Positions 17,376-25,788 of a stretch of 64,000 bases of DNA are shown in pieces. Below the pieces are notes generated by a model. It had not been told where the DNA came from. It searched no databases and was given only the letters and a program-made list of their open reading frames with translations. A program made the translations under genes and the position numbers. Source of the stretch: PALSA-1003 sp963791945 (GTDB lineage: Bacteria > Pseudomonadota > Gammaproteobacteria > Burkholderiales > Casimicrobiaceae); contig CAWBUD010000002.1 in assembly GCA_963791945.1 (NCBI GenBank), positions 4,154,001 to 4,218,000 on the forward strand, in the 5' to 3' direction. Numbering within the stretch: the stretch's first letter is position 1; every line of letters begins with the position of its first letter.

Positions 17376-18605
17376 TCAGGGCTGGACCGGCGTTTCCTCG
17401 GGCGGGCGCACCGCGCGGAACGTCGCGAGGAGCAGCAGGTCGTAGACGATCTTTACGCTCCCGGCGAGGATGAGCGGCCAGCCGAAGGCCGAGAGTCCCA
17501 GCAGATAACCCGCAAGGAGCGGACTCAAGGCCGAGGCGAGGCTGCGCGGCACCGAGGTGATGCTGGCCGCAGCCGCGCGCTCGGAAGGCGCGACGACCGC
17601 CATCACGTAGGAGCTGCGCGTCGGCACGTCCATCTGCGACAGCGCGCTGCGGACGAGCAGCAGAACGATGACCCAGCCGAGATCGTGCGCGAAGGGCATG
17701 AGGAGCAGGAGCACGTTCGCCGGGAGATGCGTGAACACCATCGTGTTGACGAGACCGATGCGTTGGGCGATGCGAGCGGCGAGCAGGTAGGAAAGCGCGG
17801 AAAGCACGCCGGTCCAGAAGAAGATCGTCCCGGCGATCGCGATCGAGAGCTGGAATTTCTGGAACAGCCACAGGGCGAGCAGCGACTGGACGAGGAAGCC
17901 GCCGCCGAACGCGTCGAGACTGAACAGCGCTGCGAGCGTGTAGACAATGCGTTTCGACTCCTTGAGCGACGCCGCGGGCGCCGCATCGATCGCGATGGCC
18001 GCGGGAAGCCCCCGATAGATGATGCCGGAGACGAGCCCGAGTAGCGCGTAGAGCGCGAACATCCACGGATAGAGCGCGCGGAGCTCTACGCCGAGCGAAG
18101 CGTGCGCGATCTCGGGAGCGCCCGCGAAGAGCGCGCCCAACGCGCCGGCGAATGCCCCGACCAGGCTGTAACGCGCGAACACCGCCGTGCGCTCGCGGTC
18201 GCTGACCACGCGCGCGAGCACCGCGTGCTCGAGCGGCAGAAAGACGCTCACGTCGCCGCTCGACGGGTTGAGCGTCCCGACGACCGCCACCAGCAGGAGC
18301 GGCCAGAACGAAGTGAGGCTCGCGAAGCCCAGGCCCGTCGCGCACATCAGCCCCGCCGCGGCAGTAAGGAGAATGCGCGAGCCGATGCGATTGGCGCGGA
18401 GTCCCACGCCAAGCGTGAGCACGCCTGAGCCGAGCAGCGTTCCGGTGGCGATGGCGCCCACTTCCAGCGGCGAGAGACCCAGCGCGAGCAGATGGGCCGG
18501 CAGAAGGAGGCTCACGAATCCGTCGGCGAACGCGCGCACGCCCCGTGCGCACAACAATCGGCGCACGGCCGGTGGAGTCGCGGCCGCGCTCATTCGCGCG
18601 CTCAT
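17376..18605 (-). CDS. MFS transporter
   Basis: A 409-residue major facilitator with about 12 predicted membrane spans, spread across two halves separated by a short loop near residue 205. Hydrophobic blocks such as FVSLLLPAHLLALGL, LLLVAVVGTL and SYLLAARIA are clear, and a charged VSDRERTAVFARYSLVGA motif follows TM4. No substrate can be inferred; the profile suggests drug/metabolite or sugar efflux types. The ATG overlaps the stop of the lectin-fold gene (ATGA), so translation is probably coupled. Confidence 0.88.
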   Translation of the reverse strand: MSARMSAAATPPAVRRLLCARGVRAFADGFVSLLLPAHLLALGLSPLEVGAIATGTLLGSGVLTLGVGLRANRIGSRILLTAAAGLMCATGLGFASLTSFWPLLLVAVVGTLNPSSGDVSVFLPLEHAVLARVVSDRERTAVFARYSLVGAFAGALGALFAGAPEIAHASLGVELRALYPWMFALYALLGLVSGIIYRGLPAAIAIDAAPAASLKESKRIVYTLAALFSLDAFGGGFLVQSLLALWLFQKFQLSIAIAGTIFFWTGVLSALSYLLAARIAQRIGLVNTMVFTHLPANVLLLLMPFAHDLGWVIVLLLVRSALSQMDVPTRSSYVMAVVAPSERAAAASITSVPRSLASALSPLLAGYLLGLSAFGWPLILAGSVKIVYDLLLLATFRAVRPPEETPVQP

Positions 18606-19177
18606 TCAGGTTGCAAGGTACCGTAGGCGAAGTCGTCGAACAGTGTCACGCTGTCGGCCTTGGTCCATACGCCGACCGAGCCCGGTCCCGCGATATGGTC
18701 GTCGTCGAGCTCGATGTAGGACGTGCCGTCGAGCGCCACGCGGATATGCGTGCCAGCGAAGCGAACCGAAAGCGTGTGCCACTTCCGGGTGGCGACCTTC
18801 GCCGACACGTACTTGATCGTGTTGCGCCGGCCGTCTTTCGTGTAGTAGAGCGAGACGTTGTTCTCGAGCGCGTTGGCGCGAGCGACGTAATAGTTCTCGC
18901 CGCTCTTCCAGCGCCATACGACGCCGCCGGCCTGGTCTTCCTTGCCTTCGAGCGGCTTGAACCGTACCTCCGCGAATCCGTCGGTGAGCGTCGCGCCGCG
19001 AACGACGCACCATGGGAAGTCGCCGCGGCCGCTTTGCTTGAGGACGTTCGGCTTCGAGGGCGCGGACGGGTCCGCCTCGACGCTCCAGTGGTGTGATCCG
19101 CGGCCGGTGACGCCGGCGCTCCAGCCCGGCGGCAGCGTGCCGACCCGATCGTTGTCGAAATGAATGATCTCAGCCAT
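18602..19177 (-). CDS. Lectin/DUF1080-like jelly-roll protein
   Basis: A 191-residue protein resembling the concanavalin-like DUF1080 (3-keto-disaccharide hydrolase-like) or LamG fold: FDNDRVGTLPPGW at the start, GGVVWRWKSGENYYVARANALENN, KWHTLSVRFAGTHIRVALDG and the closing GVWTKADSVTLFDDFAYG. Such domains bind or act on glycans. I chose ATG 19177 because GGAGAA lies just upstream; this leaves no obvious signal peptide, and a start further upstream that adds the hydrophobic stretch MGLIVFNLTGEIAMA is possible. Its stop overlaps the MFS start. Confidence 0.72.
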   Translation of the reverse strand: MAEIIHFDNDRVGTLPPGWSAGVTGRGSHHWSVEADPSAPSKPNVLKQSGRGDFPWCVVRGATLTDGFAEVRFKPLEGKEDQAGGVVWRWKSGENYYVARANALENNVSLYYTKDGRRNTIKYVSAKVATRKWHTLSVRFAGTHIRVALDGTSYIELDDDHIAGPGSVGVWTKADSVTLFDDFAYGTLQPE

Positions 19178-19511
19178 GGCGATTTCTCCGGTCAGGTTGA
19201 AGACGATCAAACCCATGGCGAGGCAAGAGAACGGCCCCGCGCGGAAAAACGCGGAGGTCGCGTGCGCGAGGAAGCCGGGAGACGAGGGAGCGACGGCGGT
19301 GGCGGCCAAGGCACGACTCCTTCCAGGCGATGGAAGCCCGATCAAGGAGCAGAGCTTGGACGCCGGAGCGTCTTCGAGCGGGGAGTCTGCGTCATCCCCG
19401 AACAACGCCGTCATCATAGCGGTGCCGAAGCGACGATTCAAGAGCGCCGCAAGAGGCGGCGCGTCCGCTGCCGAGCTAGCCGCATCCGGCGATGTGGCAA
19501 AATCGCCCATC
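19178..19511. other. Divergent intergenic region of 334 bases
   Basis: This lies between the lectin-fold gene and ctaA. Frames run open through it on both strands, but none shows a recognisable motif. A GGCAAAATCG box at 19496-19505, just ahead of the ctaA ATG, is a weak -10 candidate. I see no repeat or RNA gene. Confidence 0.4.
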
Positions 19512-20585
19512 ATGGAGTGGATCGATCGTCGGAACATGCTCCCCGCAGCGGCGCGCGCGGAGTCCTCCGGCAGCGACGCGCGCGCCGTCGCCGCCTGGCT
19601 TTTCGTGTGCTGCGCGCTGGTGTTCGCGATGGTCGTCGTGGGCGGAGTCACGCGGCTTACGCATTCCGGACTCTCGATCACCGAATGGCAGCCCATCGTC
19701 GGCACGCTGCCGCCGCTGAACGACGGCGACTGGAGCGAAGCGTTTCTCAAATATCAGGCCACGCCCGAGTATCAGCAGGTCAATCGCGGCATGAGCCTCG
19801 ATGCGTTCAAAGGCATTTTCTGGTGGGAGTACGCGCATCGCCTGCTGGGTCGCGCGATCGGTGCTGCATTTCTTCTGCCGCTCCTCTGGTTCGCGGTCCG
19901 CCGCCGGCTCCCGCCGGGCCTCGGCCCCAGGCTGTTCGCGATCTTCGCCCTCGGAGGCTTGCAGGGGGCGATCGGCTGGTACATGGTGCAAAGCGGGCTC
20001 GTCGACGATCCGCGCGTTTCCCAGCTGCGCCTCACGCTGCACCTCGGGCTCGCTTTCGTCATCTTCGGGGCCATGTTCTGGACCGCGCTCTCGCTGCTGC
20101 GCGCGCCCTCAGCACCGGATTCGGCGCGGACGGCTTCGCTCCGGCGGTTCGCGGGCGCAATCGCCGCGATGGTCTTCGTCATGGCGCTGGCCGGCGGACT
20201 TGTCGCCGGCATTCGCGCCGGCTTCGCCTACAACAGCTTTCCCCTGATGAACGGCGCGCTGATCCCGCGCGAGATCATGGCCCTGGATCCCTGGTATGCG
20301 AACTTCTTCAACAATATGGCGACCGTGCAATTCGACCACCGAGCGATTGCCTGGCTGCTCGCGCTCGTGGTCCCCGTGTTCTGGTGGCGGACCGTGCGGT
20401 CGGAAAAGGTGCCAACCGCTGCGCGTCGCGGCGCGCATGTGCTGCTCCTTTTTCTAGCGATCCAGGTCGCGCTGGGTATCGCCACGCTGCTTCTGGTCGT
20501 GCCGCTTCCGCTCGCGGCTGCGCATCAAGCCGGCGCGCTCGCGCTCTTCGCGTCCGCGCTGAACGCGGCGCACGCCATGCGCTGA
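19512..20585 (+). CDS. ctaA: Heme A synthase, type 2
   Basis: CtaA/COX15 converts heme O to heme A for aa3-type cytochrome oxidase. The 357-residue membrane protein has eight predicted spans and the type-2 motifs: GGVTRLTHSGLSITEW after TM1, YAHRLLGRAIG, LHLGLAFVIFG, NSFPLMNG, QFDHRAIAWLL and AAHQAGAL, which carry the histidine heme ligands. ATG 19512 gives MEWIDRRN; in-frame codons extend upstream but without homology. The window also encodes hemA, hemW and hemCDXY, though ctaA stands alone here without ctaB or cox genes. Confidence 0.94.
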   Translation: MEWIDRRNMLPAAARAESSGSDARAVAAWLFVCCALVFAMVVVGGVTRLTHSGLSITEWQPIVGTLPPLNDGDWSEAFLKYQATPEYQQVNRGMSLDAFKGIFWWEYAHRLLGRAIGAAFLLPLLWFAVRRRLPPGLGPRLFAIFALGGLQGAIGWYMVQSGLVDDPRVSQLRLTLHLGLAFVIFGAMFWTALSLLRAPSAPDSARTASLRRFAGAIAAMVFVMALAGGLVAGIRAGFAYNSFPLMNGALIPREIMALDPWYANFFNNMATVQFDHRAIAWLLALVVPVFWWRTVRSEKVPTAARRGAHVLLLFLAIQVALGIATLLLVVPLPLAAAHQAGALALFASALNAAHAMR

Positions 20586-20601
20586 CGGGTTCGACACTGT
20601 G

Positions 20602-21672
20602 CTAGGCGGCCGCGCGCCGGTTCTGGGCGAGGCGCGCCTCGACCCGCGCGACGAGTTCGTCGACTGCGTCGCAGCGCATGCCCTTCTGCGCGGCGATGGT
20701 CTGCACCAGCCGGTCCACGCGCTCGATGTGTGTCGCGCCGCCGAAGAGCGCGCGGGCCGCGGACGAGGGTTTGCCCAGGCCGAGCGCAGCGTTGGCGTAC
20801 TTCTCGAACGGGACGAGATCCTCGTCGGACGCTCCGAGAGCGCGGCATACGCCGCCGACCCAGTTGTACACGGAGCGCGACTGCTCGAGGTCGGTGTGTA
20901 CCGCATCCCGGATCGAGCGCATGCCGTCCTCCTGGATGCACCGGTAGTTGCCGGCGAGCAGCATGCTCCACTTGGCGAGCGGCACGAACACCGAATCGTG
21001 GACCTTGAGCTTCACCGGCAGCTCGATCTCCCGACCGCGGTCCTCGAAGCGGATTCCCTCGATCCCTGCGGCGATCGCGCGCAGCATGCCGGTGTGCGCC
21101 TTGTCGTCGAAGCGCGCCGCCTTGAAGTTGGTCGGCAGGCTCACCTGGAGGACATTGATCTTCTCCTCGGGCGGACGAAACGCCTGCGGATCGGGGCTGC
21201 AGAGCGTCATCAGATTAGGATCGAATCCGTCCCAGACCGTCGGATCGGCGTAGCACGGCCGCATCGCCTCGATCGCGAGACCCGGAATGCGCGCGAGAAA
21301 CGGCAGCGGCGGCATGTTCATGATCGACATGCAGGGGACGCGCGCCTTCGCGACCTTGTCGATCAGCTCGCGCACGCCGGGCGAACGGTACTGAGGCTCC
21401 TGCATCGCCAGTACCACCAGATCGTGGCGCGCCGGTTCGGCCGCTTGTGGAACGGAAGCCGACAAATGCCCGGGCGCGCGGCGCGAATCGACTTCGACGA
21501 GGCCGTTGCCACCCTTGATCGGCAGCCGTACGCGGATGCCCTCCTCATTGATCAGCTCCGCCTCGGCGGGCAGGCAGACGAGCTTTACGGTGTGCCCGGC
21601 GAGCAGCAGCTTTGCCCCGAGCAAGGAACCGTACGAAGCACCCATGATCAGAATGCGGTACGTGGCGTGCAT
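20602..21672 (-). CDS. Ketopantoate reductase-family oxidoreductase
   Basis: A 356-residue protein with an N-terminal Rossmann motif RILIMGASYGSLLGAKLLLAG, where the usual GxGxxG reads G-A-S-Y-G-S, followed by LVVLAMQEPQY and the SIMNMPPLPFL loop, as in the PanE/ApbA fold. The C-terminal helical domain has LKVHDSVFVPLAKWSMLLAGN. It is about 50 residues longer than typical PanE and the dinucleotide loop is atypical, so a side reaction or a different 2-keto acid is possible. It converges on ctaA. Confidence 0.78.
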   Translation of the reverse strand: MHATYRILIMGASYGSLLGAKLLLAGHTVKLVCLPAEAELINEEGIRVRLPIKGGNGLVEVDSRRAPGHLSASVPQAAEPARHDLVVLAMQEPQYRSPGVRELIDKVAKARVPCMSIMNMPPLPFLARIPGLAIEAMRPCYADPTVWDGFDPNLMTLCSPDPQAFRPPEEKINVLQVSLPTNFKAARFDDKAHTGMLRAIAAGIEGIRFEDRGREIELPVKLKVHDSVFVPLAKWSMLLAGNYRCIQEDGMRSIRDAVHTDLEQSRSVYNWVGGVCRALGASDEDLVPFEKYANAALGLGKPSSAARALFGGATHIERVDRLVQTIAAQKGMRCDAVDELVARVEARLAQNRRAAA

Positions 21673-21818
21673 GAATCCTCCTGTTGCTTATGCCTCTTCT
21701 GAAGGTCCGGACGGGTTGCCTTCCTTTGTTTACGTGGCTCCGAATGCTAGTCGCCAACGCTTCCGCCCGCAAATGTGCCGGTTCGGAACCGCGCGCCGCG
21801 CGGGATTAACGCTTCTTA

Positions 21819-22020
21819 ATGTGCCGCCCATGCGGCATCCGGGAGGACGAGAAGGCAAAAATGGTCGAGCGCTTCTATCGCGGCGACGCGAGCCGGGGCA
21901 CGCCGGGCATCGGGCTGGGCCTGAGCCTCGTCGCAGCAGTCGCCAGCCTGCACGGAGGCACGCTGGAGTTCAGCGACAATCGTCCCGGGTTCCGGGCCGC
22001 GCTCCTCCTGTCGCCCATCA
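21819..22020 (+). pseudogene. Remnant of a sensor histidine kinase (C-terminal ATPase fragment)
   Basis: About 60 codons match the last part of a HATPase_c domain: RED-EKAKMVERFYRGD (F box), GTPGIGLGLSLVAAVA (G2 box) and LHGGTLEFSDNRPG near the kinase C-terminus. The N box, D box, H box and sensor are absent upstream, and the frame then runs on as antisense of the AraC gene, so the true stop has been lost. It is the relic of a deleted two-component gene. The rest of the 370-base gap (21673-21833) shows nothing else I can support. Confidence 0.8.
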
Positions 22021-22042
22021 CCCGTGAAGTGACGCAGCCGAC

Positions 22043-23011
22043 CTACCTGGGTGCCGCCTTGCGCCACGCCGCCGGAGGCATGCCGAACTCGCGCTTGAAC
22101 GCTCGATTGAAGGCGGCTTCCGACTCGTAACCGCTGCGCTCGGCGACGCGGGCGACCGCTTCCCGGCCGGCGCGAAGCATCTGCGCCGCCAGTGCCAGGC
22201 GCCAGCGCATCAGGTACTGCATGGGCGGCTCGCCGACCAGCCCGGCGAAGCGCTCGGCCAGCGCGGAACGCGAGAGCGCGACCTCGCGCGCAAGCTCGTC
22301 CACGGTCCAGGGCCGGCCCGGTTCCGCGTGCAGCAGAGCGAGGGCGCGCCCGACCTGCGCGTCGCGTAGACCCGCGAGCCAGCCCATCCCCTGCGGCGGC
22401 AGATGCTCGACGTATCGGCGCAGCGCCTCCACGAACATGAGCTCCGAGAGCTTGGCGAGGAGCGATCCCGCGCCCGGCCGCAATGCCGACGATTCGCGCA
22501 CGCCCACTCGCAGCAGCTCGCGCAGCATCGCCGACGCCGGTCCATCGCCGATCGGGATGCGCAACACGCGCGGAAGCGCTTCCAGGAGCGGGCGGCATAC
22601 GCTTCGGCTGCAAGCCAGGTAGCCGCATACGAAACGCGTCGGGGTTCCCCCGCCGCCGTGGCGCAGATGCACGATCTCGTCGTCGGTTGCGACCGCCGCG
22701 GCGAACAGCGTGTCGGATTCCAGCGGCGCGATGTGCAGATCGCTGCCGAGCAGATGCCTGTCGTCCTGAGGAATGAGGATGAGATCGCCGGCGGCCGCCT
22801 CGTGCACTTCCGCGCCGTCGGCGAGGCGCACCTTGCACCCGCCTTCGGTGACGAAATGAAAGAACACGACGTGCTCCGCGCCTGCCAGGCGCTGCCGGAC
22901 GCTCGGAAGCCCGCATTCCCCGCGAATGCACCATGGGGCGGTGAACTCCGCATTGAGATAGAGCGCTCCTTCGAGGCGGACCGATTTCAGAACGTTCGAC
23001 AGTGCATCCAT
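22043..23011 (-). CDS. AraC-family transcriptional regulator with N-terminal cupin
   Basis: A 322-residue regulator. Residues about 1-195 form a cupin sensor domain (the AraC cupin_6 type; HFVTEGGCKVRLADG, AAAGDLILIPQDDRHLL). Residues about 215-322 are the double helix-turn-helix (WTVDELAREVALSRSALAERFAGLVGEPPM and EAVARVAERSGYESEAAFNRAFKREFG). It is divergent from the GFA-family gene, with 137 bases between, and may control it; inducer unknown. Confidence 0.88.
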   Translation of the reverse strand: MDALSNVLKSVRLEGALYLNAEFTAPWCIRGECGLPSVRQRLAGAEHVVFFHFVTEGGCKVRLADGAEVHEAAAGDLILIPQDDRHLLGSDLHIAPLESDTLFAAAVATDDEIVHLRHGGGGTPTRFVCGYLACSRSVCRPLLEALPRVLRIPIGDGPASAMLRELLRVGVRESSALRPGAGSLLAKLSELMFVEALRRYVEHLPPQGMGWLAGLRDAQVGRALALLHAEPGRPWTVDELAREVALSRSALAERFAGLVGEPPMQYLMRWRLALAAQMLRAGREAVARVAERSGYESEAAFNRAFKREFGMPPAAWRKAAPR

Positions 23012-23148
23012 GGGGTTTCGGGCAAGAAGCGCGGCGTTTCAGCGAATACGCGAGGGCGGGGGGACGTGGATACTAGCAGCGCCCGGAGCACAGAACAATT
23101 TGTGCCCGGCGCGCTTGGATGATCCACCTACACGGAAGGACTCATGGT

Positions 23149-23619
23149 ATGGAACCCGTCAGCAATCCTCAGTCCATGGCTCACGCGGTCGAGGGCAAGA
23201 GCTACAAAGGAAGCTGCTTCTGCGGCGCAGTTCAGTTCACCGTCAGCGGCGAGCCCGCCGCGATGGGGTACTGCCATTGCGAGTCGTGCAGGCACTGGTC
23301 TGCCGGGCCGGTCAACGCCTTCAGTCTGTGGAAGCCTGAAGCCGTGCGCGTCACGAGAGGCGCCGAGAATATCGGCACGTACAACAAGACGCCGAAGAGC
23401 TATCGCAAGTGGTGCAAGACGTGCGGCGGTCATCTTTTCACCGAGCACCCGATCTGGGGGCTCACCGACGTGTACGCGGCGGTGATTCCCGGCTTCCCGT
23501 ACCAGCCTGGCGTCCACGTCAACTACCAGGAGACGAAGCTGCCCATCAAGGACGGGTTGCCCAAGTTGAAAGACCTCCCGAGCGAGATGGGCGGCTCGGG
23601 CGTCTCGCTTCCGGAATGA
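23149..23619 (+). CDS. GFA/CENP-V-family zinc protein
   Basis: A 156-residue protein of the glutathione-dependent formaldehyde-activating enzyme-like family. The zinc ligands are visible as CFCG, CHCESC and CKTCGG. The family includes Gfa, which condenses formaldehyde with glutathione, but many members have other or unknown roles. I chose ATG 23149, with GGAAGGA about 10 bases upstream; ATG 23176 is an alternative. It is divergent from an AraC-type regulator. Confidence 0.85.
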   Translation: MEPVSNPQSMAHAVEGKSYKGSCFCGAVQFTVSGEPAAMGYCHCESCRHWSAGPVNAFSLWKPEAVRVTRGAENIGTYNKTPKSYRKWCKTCGGHLFTEHPIWGLTDVYAAVIPGFPYQPGVHVNYQETKLPIKDGLPKLKDLPSEMGGSGVSLPE

Positions 23620-23665
23620 AGCGTGGAGCGGCGCCGGCGCTCCGCCGGCAACGTTCGACCGGTCC

Positions 23666-24595
23666 TTAGCGGCTGCCGGGCGAGCCGTCCGAGCGCGTCT
23701 GCGCGGGCACGGTCATCCAAGCCACGCTGGCGATCACGAGGCCGAGGCCGATCAGCGTCGTCGGCGCGAGCGCTTCGCCCAGAAAGGCGAGACCGATCGC
23801 CACGCCGATCGGCACGCGCAGGTAGGCTTGCGCCGTGGCGCCGACGGTGCCGAGCGTCCTGATGAGACGGAAGTAGAGCGTCAACGCGAGCGCGGTCGAC
23901 AGGATCGCCAGCGCCAGCAGAGCCAGAATCGACCGTGCGGAGGGCGCGAGCGTCCATGGGTGTTCGGCCACCAGGCCGATCGGGCACAGCACCATCGCGC
24001 CGCACAGCAACGAGCCCGCGGCGGGCACCATCGGATCGAGTGCCTGGAAGTTTCGGCCGAATGTCGCCGCGCCCGCGTAGCAGATGGTGGCGACGACGAT
24101 CGCGAGCTCAGCCGTCAGTTGCTGGCCGAACGCCGATAGCGCCTGGACGCCGACGATCAGCACGATGCCCGCCAGTCCGCAGGCGACACTCCGGAACTGG
24201 CGGGCGGTCGCGGCTGCTCGGTCTCCGCCAAAACGCATCATGAGGAACGCGAAGATCGGCGCGGACGCGTTGAGGATGGTAGCGAGCGCGGCGTCGACGA
24301 ACTGCTCGGCCCAGGCGATCAACGTAAAGGGGATCACGCTGTTGAGGCAGGCCTGAAACAGAAAGCGGCGCCAGAGCACAGGGTCGTGCGGCATCGCCAC
24401 GCCGCGCCAGCGCAGAGCACCCACCAGCACCAGGGCCGCGATACCCGTGCGCGCGGCGATGAATGTCACCGGCGGAATCGATTCGACGCCGATCCGGATG
24501 AAAGTGTACGAGGCGCCCCAGAGGGCGGCGAGCAGCAACAGCAGCCCGAGCTCGACGAAGTATGCCGACGAGCGCGCTACGAATGGGATCGGCAT
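23666..24595 (-). CDS. EamA-family DMT transporter
   Basis: A 309-residue inner-membrane protein with ten predicted helices in two EamA halves; the first begins LGLLLLLAALWGASYTFIRIGVESIPPVTF. The family exports amino acids, metabolites or drugs; substrate unknown. ATG 24595 removes a long non-homologous upstream extension. It converges on the GFA gene and is divergent from dusA. Confidence 0.86.
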   Translation of the reverse strand: MPIPFVARSSAYFVELGLLLLLAALWGASYTFIRIGVESIPPVTFIAARTGIAALVLVGALRWRGVAMPHDPVLWRRFLFQACLNSVIPFTLIAWAEQFVDAALATILNASAPIFAFLMMRFGGDRAAATARQFRSVACGLAGIVLIVGVQALSAFGQQLTAELAIVVATICYAGAATFGRNFQALDPMVPAAGSLLCGAMVLCPIGLVAEHPWTLAPSARSILALLALAILSTALALTLYFRLIRTLGTVGATAQAYLRVPIGVAIGLAFLGEALAPTTLIGLGLVIASVAWMTVPAQTRSDGSPGSR

Positions 24596-24768
24596 GACGG
24601 TTCTTTTCGCGCGACGGTCCAAGCCGGCGGCCGCAGGATAGGAGGGCGCGTGCTTGTGTCTCGGGATATTAGCCGCCCGCGGCGATTCTACGGTTCGCTC
24701 GCGATCGAACCATGAGTGGCTGAGGCCGGACGAACGATCGGGCGGCATTGTTGGTATGCTCCCTCTCC

Positions 24769-25779
24769 GTGCGTCCCCCAGACAGCGCAGTGACTCGTTC
24801 ATCGCATCGACTGTGCGTGGCCCCGATGATGGATTGCACCGACCGCCACTGTCGGTACTTCCTGCGCCTGGTGGCGCCGCACGCGCGGCTCTATACCGAG
24901 ATGATCACGACGGGCGCGCTGCAGTTCGGCAACGTGCCGCGGCATCTCGACTTCGACCCTGCCGAGCATCCGGTCGCGGTGCAGCTCGGCGGGAGCGACC
25001 CGCAGGCGCTTGCCTACTGCGCGCGTCTCGCCGAAGCGTGGGGCTACGACGAGATCAATCTGAACGTCGGCTGCCCGTCGGAGCGGGTGCAGACGGGAGC
25101 GTTCGGCGCGTGCCTCATGGCGGAGCCCCGGCTCGTGGCCGACTGCGTGCGTGCGATGCGCGACGCGGTCGCGCTGCCGGTGACGGTGAAGCATCGCGTC
25201 GGCATCGACGCCGTGGAAGAGTACGGCTTCGTGCGCGATTTCGTCGGAACGGTGTCCTCAGCCGGCGCGACAGGTTTCCTCGTGCACGCCCGCAACGCGG
25301 TGCTCAAGGGGCTCTCGCCGAAGCAGAACCGCGAGATCCCGCCGCTGAAATACGATTACGTGCATCGTCTGAAGCGGGACTTTCCCGGTCTCACCATCGT
25401 GATCAACGGCGGTCTTGCGACCCACGAGGCGATCGCGGCCGAGCTCGAACACGTCGACGGCGTCATGCTCGGTCGCGCGGCCTACCACAACCCGTATCTC
25501 CTCGCCGAGGCCGAGGAATACGCCTTCGGGGTCCCGGCGCCTCAGCGGACCCGGGCGCAGATCGTCGAAGCCCTGGTGCCTTACGCCGAGGAGCAGCTCG
25601 CGAGCGGAGTAAGCCTGCGCGCCATCGCCCGCCACGTGCTGGGCCTGTACCACGGAGCATCCGGCGCGCGGGCATGGCGCCGGATGCTTTCCGATGCCGC
25701 ACGGCTCGAAGGCTCCGGTGCGGAGCTGTTTCGGGTTGCGCTGCGCGAGGTCGAGCCCGCCATGGCCGACGTGATCTGA
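24769..25779 (+). CDS. dusA: tRNA-dihydrouridine synthase A
   Basis: An FMN enzyme that reduces uridine 20/20a in tRNA. Family motifs are HRLCVAPMMDCTDRHCRYF, EMITTGAL, QLGGSDPQAL, the catalytic cysteine in NLNVGCPSERVQTGAFGACLM, VKHRVGID and INGGLATHEA. There is no ATG in place; GTG 24769 gives a normal N-terminus and GTG 24790 is the alternative. A TGGTATGCT extended -10-like box at 24751-24758 would put the transcript start within a few bases of the start codon, suggesting a very short or absent leader. Confidence 0.94.
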   Translation: MRPPDSAVTRSSHRLCVAPMMDCTDRHCRYFLRLVAPHARLYTEMITTGALQFGNVPRHLDFDPAEHPVAVQLGGSDPQALAYCARLAEAWGYDEINLNVGCPSERVQTGAFGACLMAEPRLVADCVRAMRDAVALPVTVKHRVGIDAVEEYGFVRDFVGTVSSAGATGFLVHARNAVLKGLSPKQNREIPPLKYDYVHRLKRDFPGLTIVINGGLATHEAIAAELEHVDGVMLGRAAYHNPYLLAEAEEYAFGVPAPQRTRAQIVEALVPYAEEQLASGVSLRAIARHVLGLYHGASGARAWRRMLSDAARLEGSGAELFRVALREVEPAMADVI

Positions 25780-25788
25780 AGCGCGTCG

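Noticed and set aside
22043..23011. A functional two-component system next to the AraC gene
   Set aside because: Only the last kinase boxes remain and no response regulator is visible, so it is a remnant.
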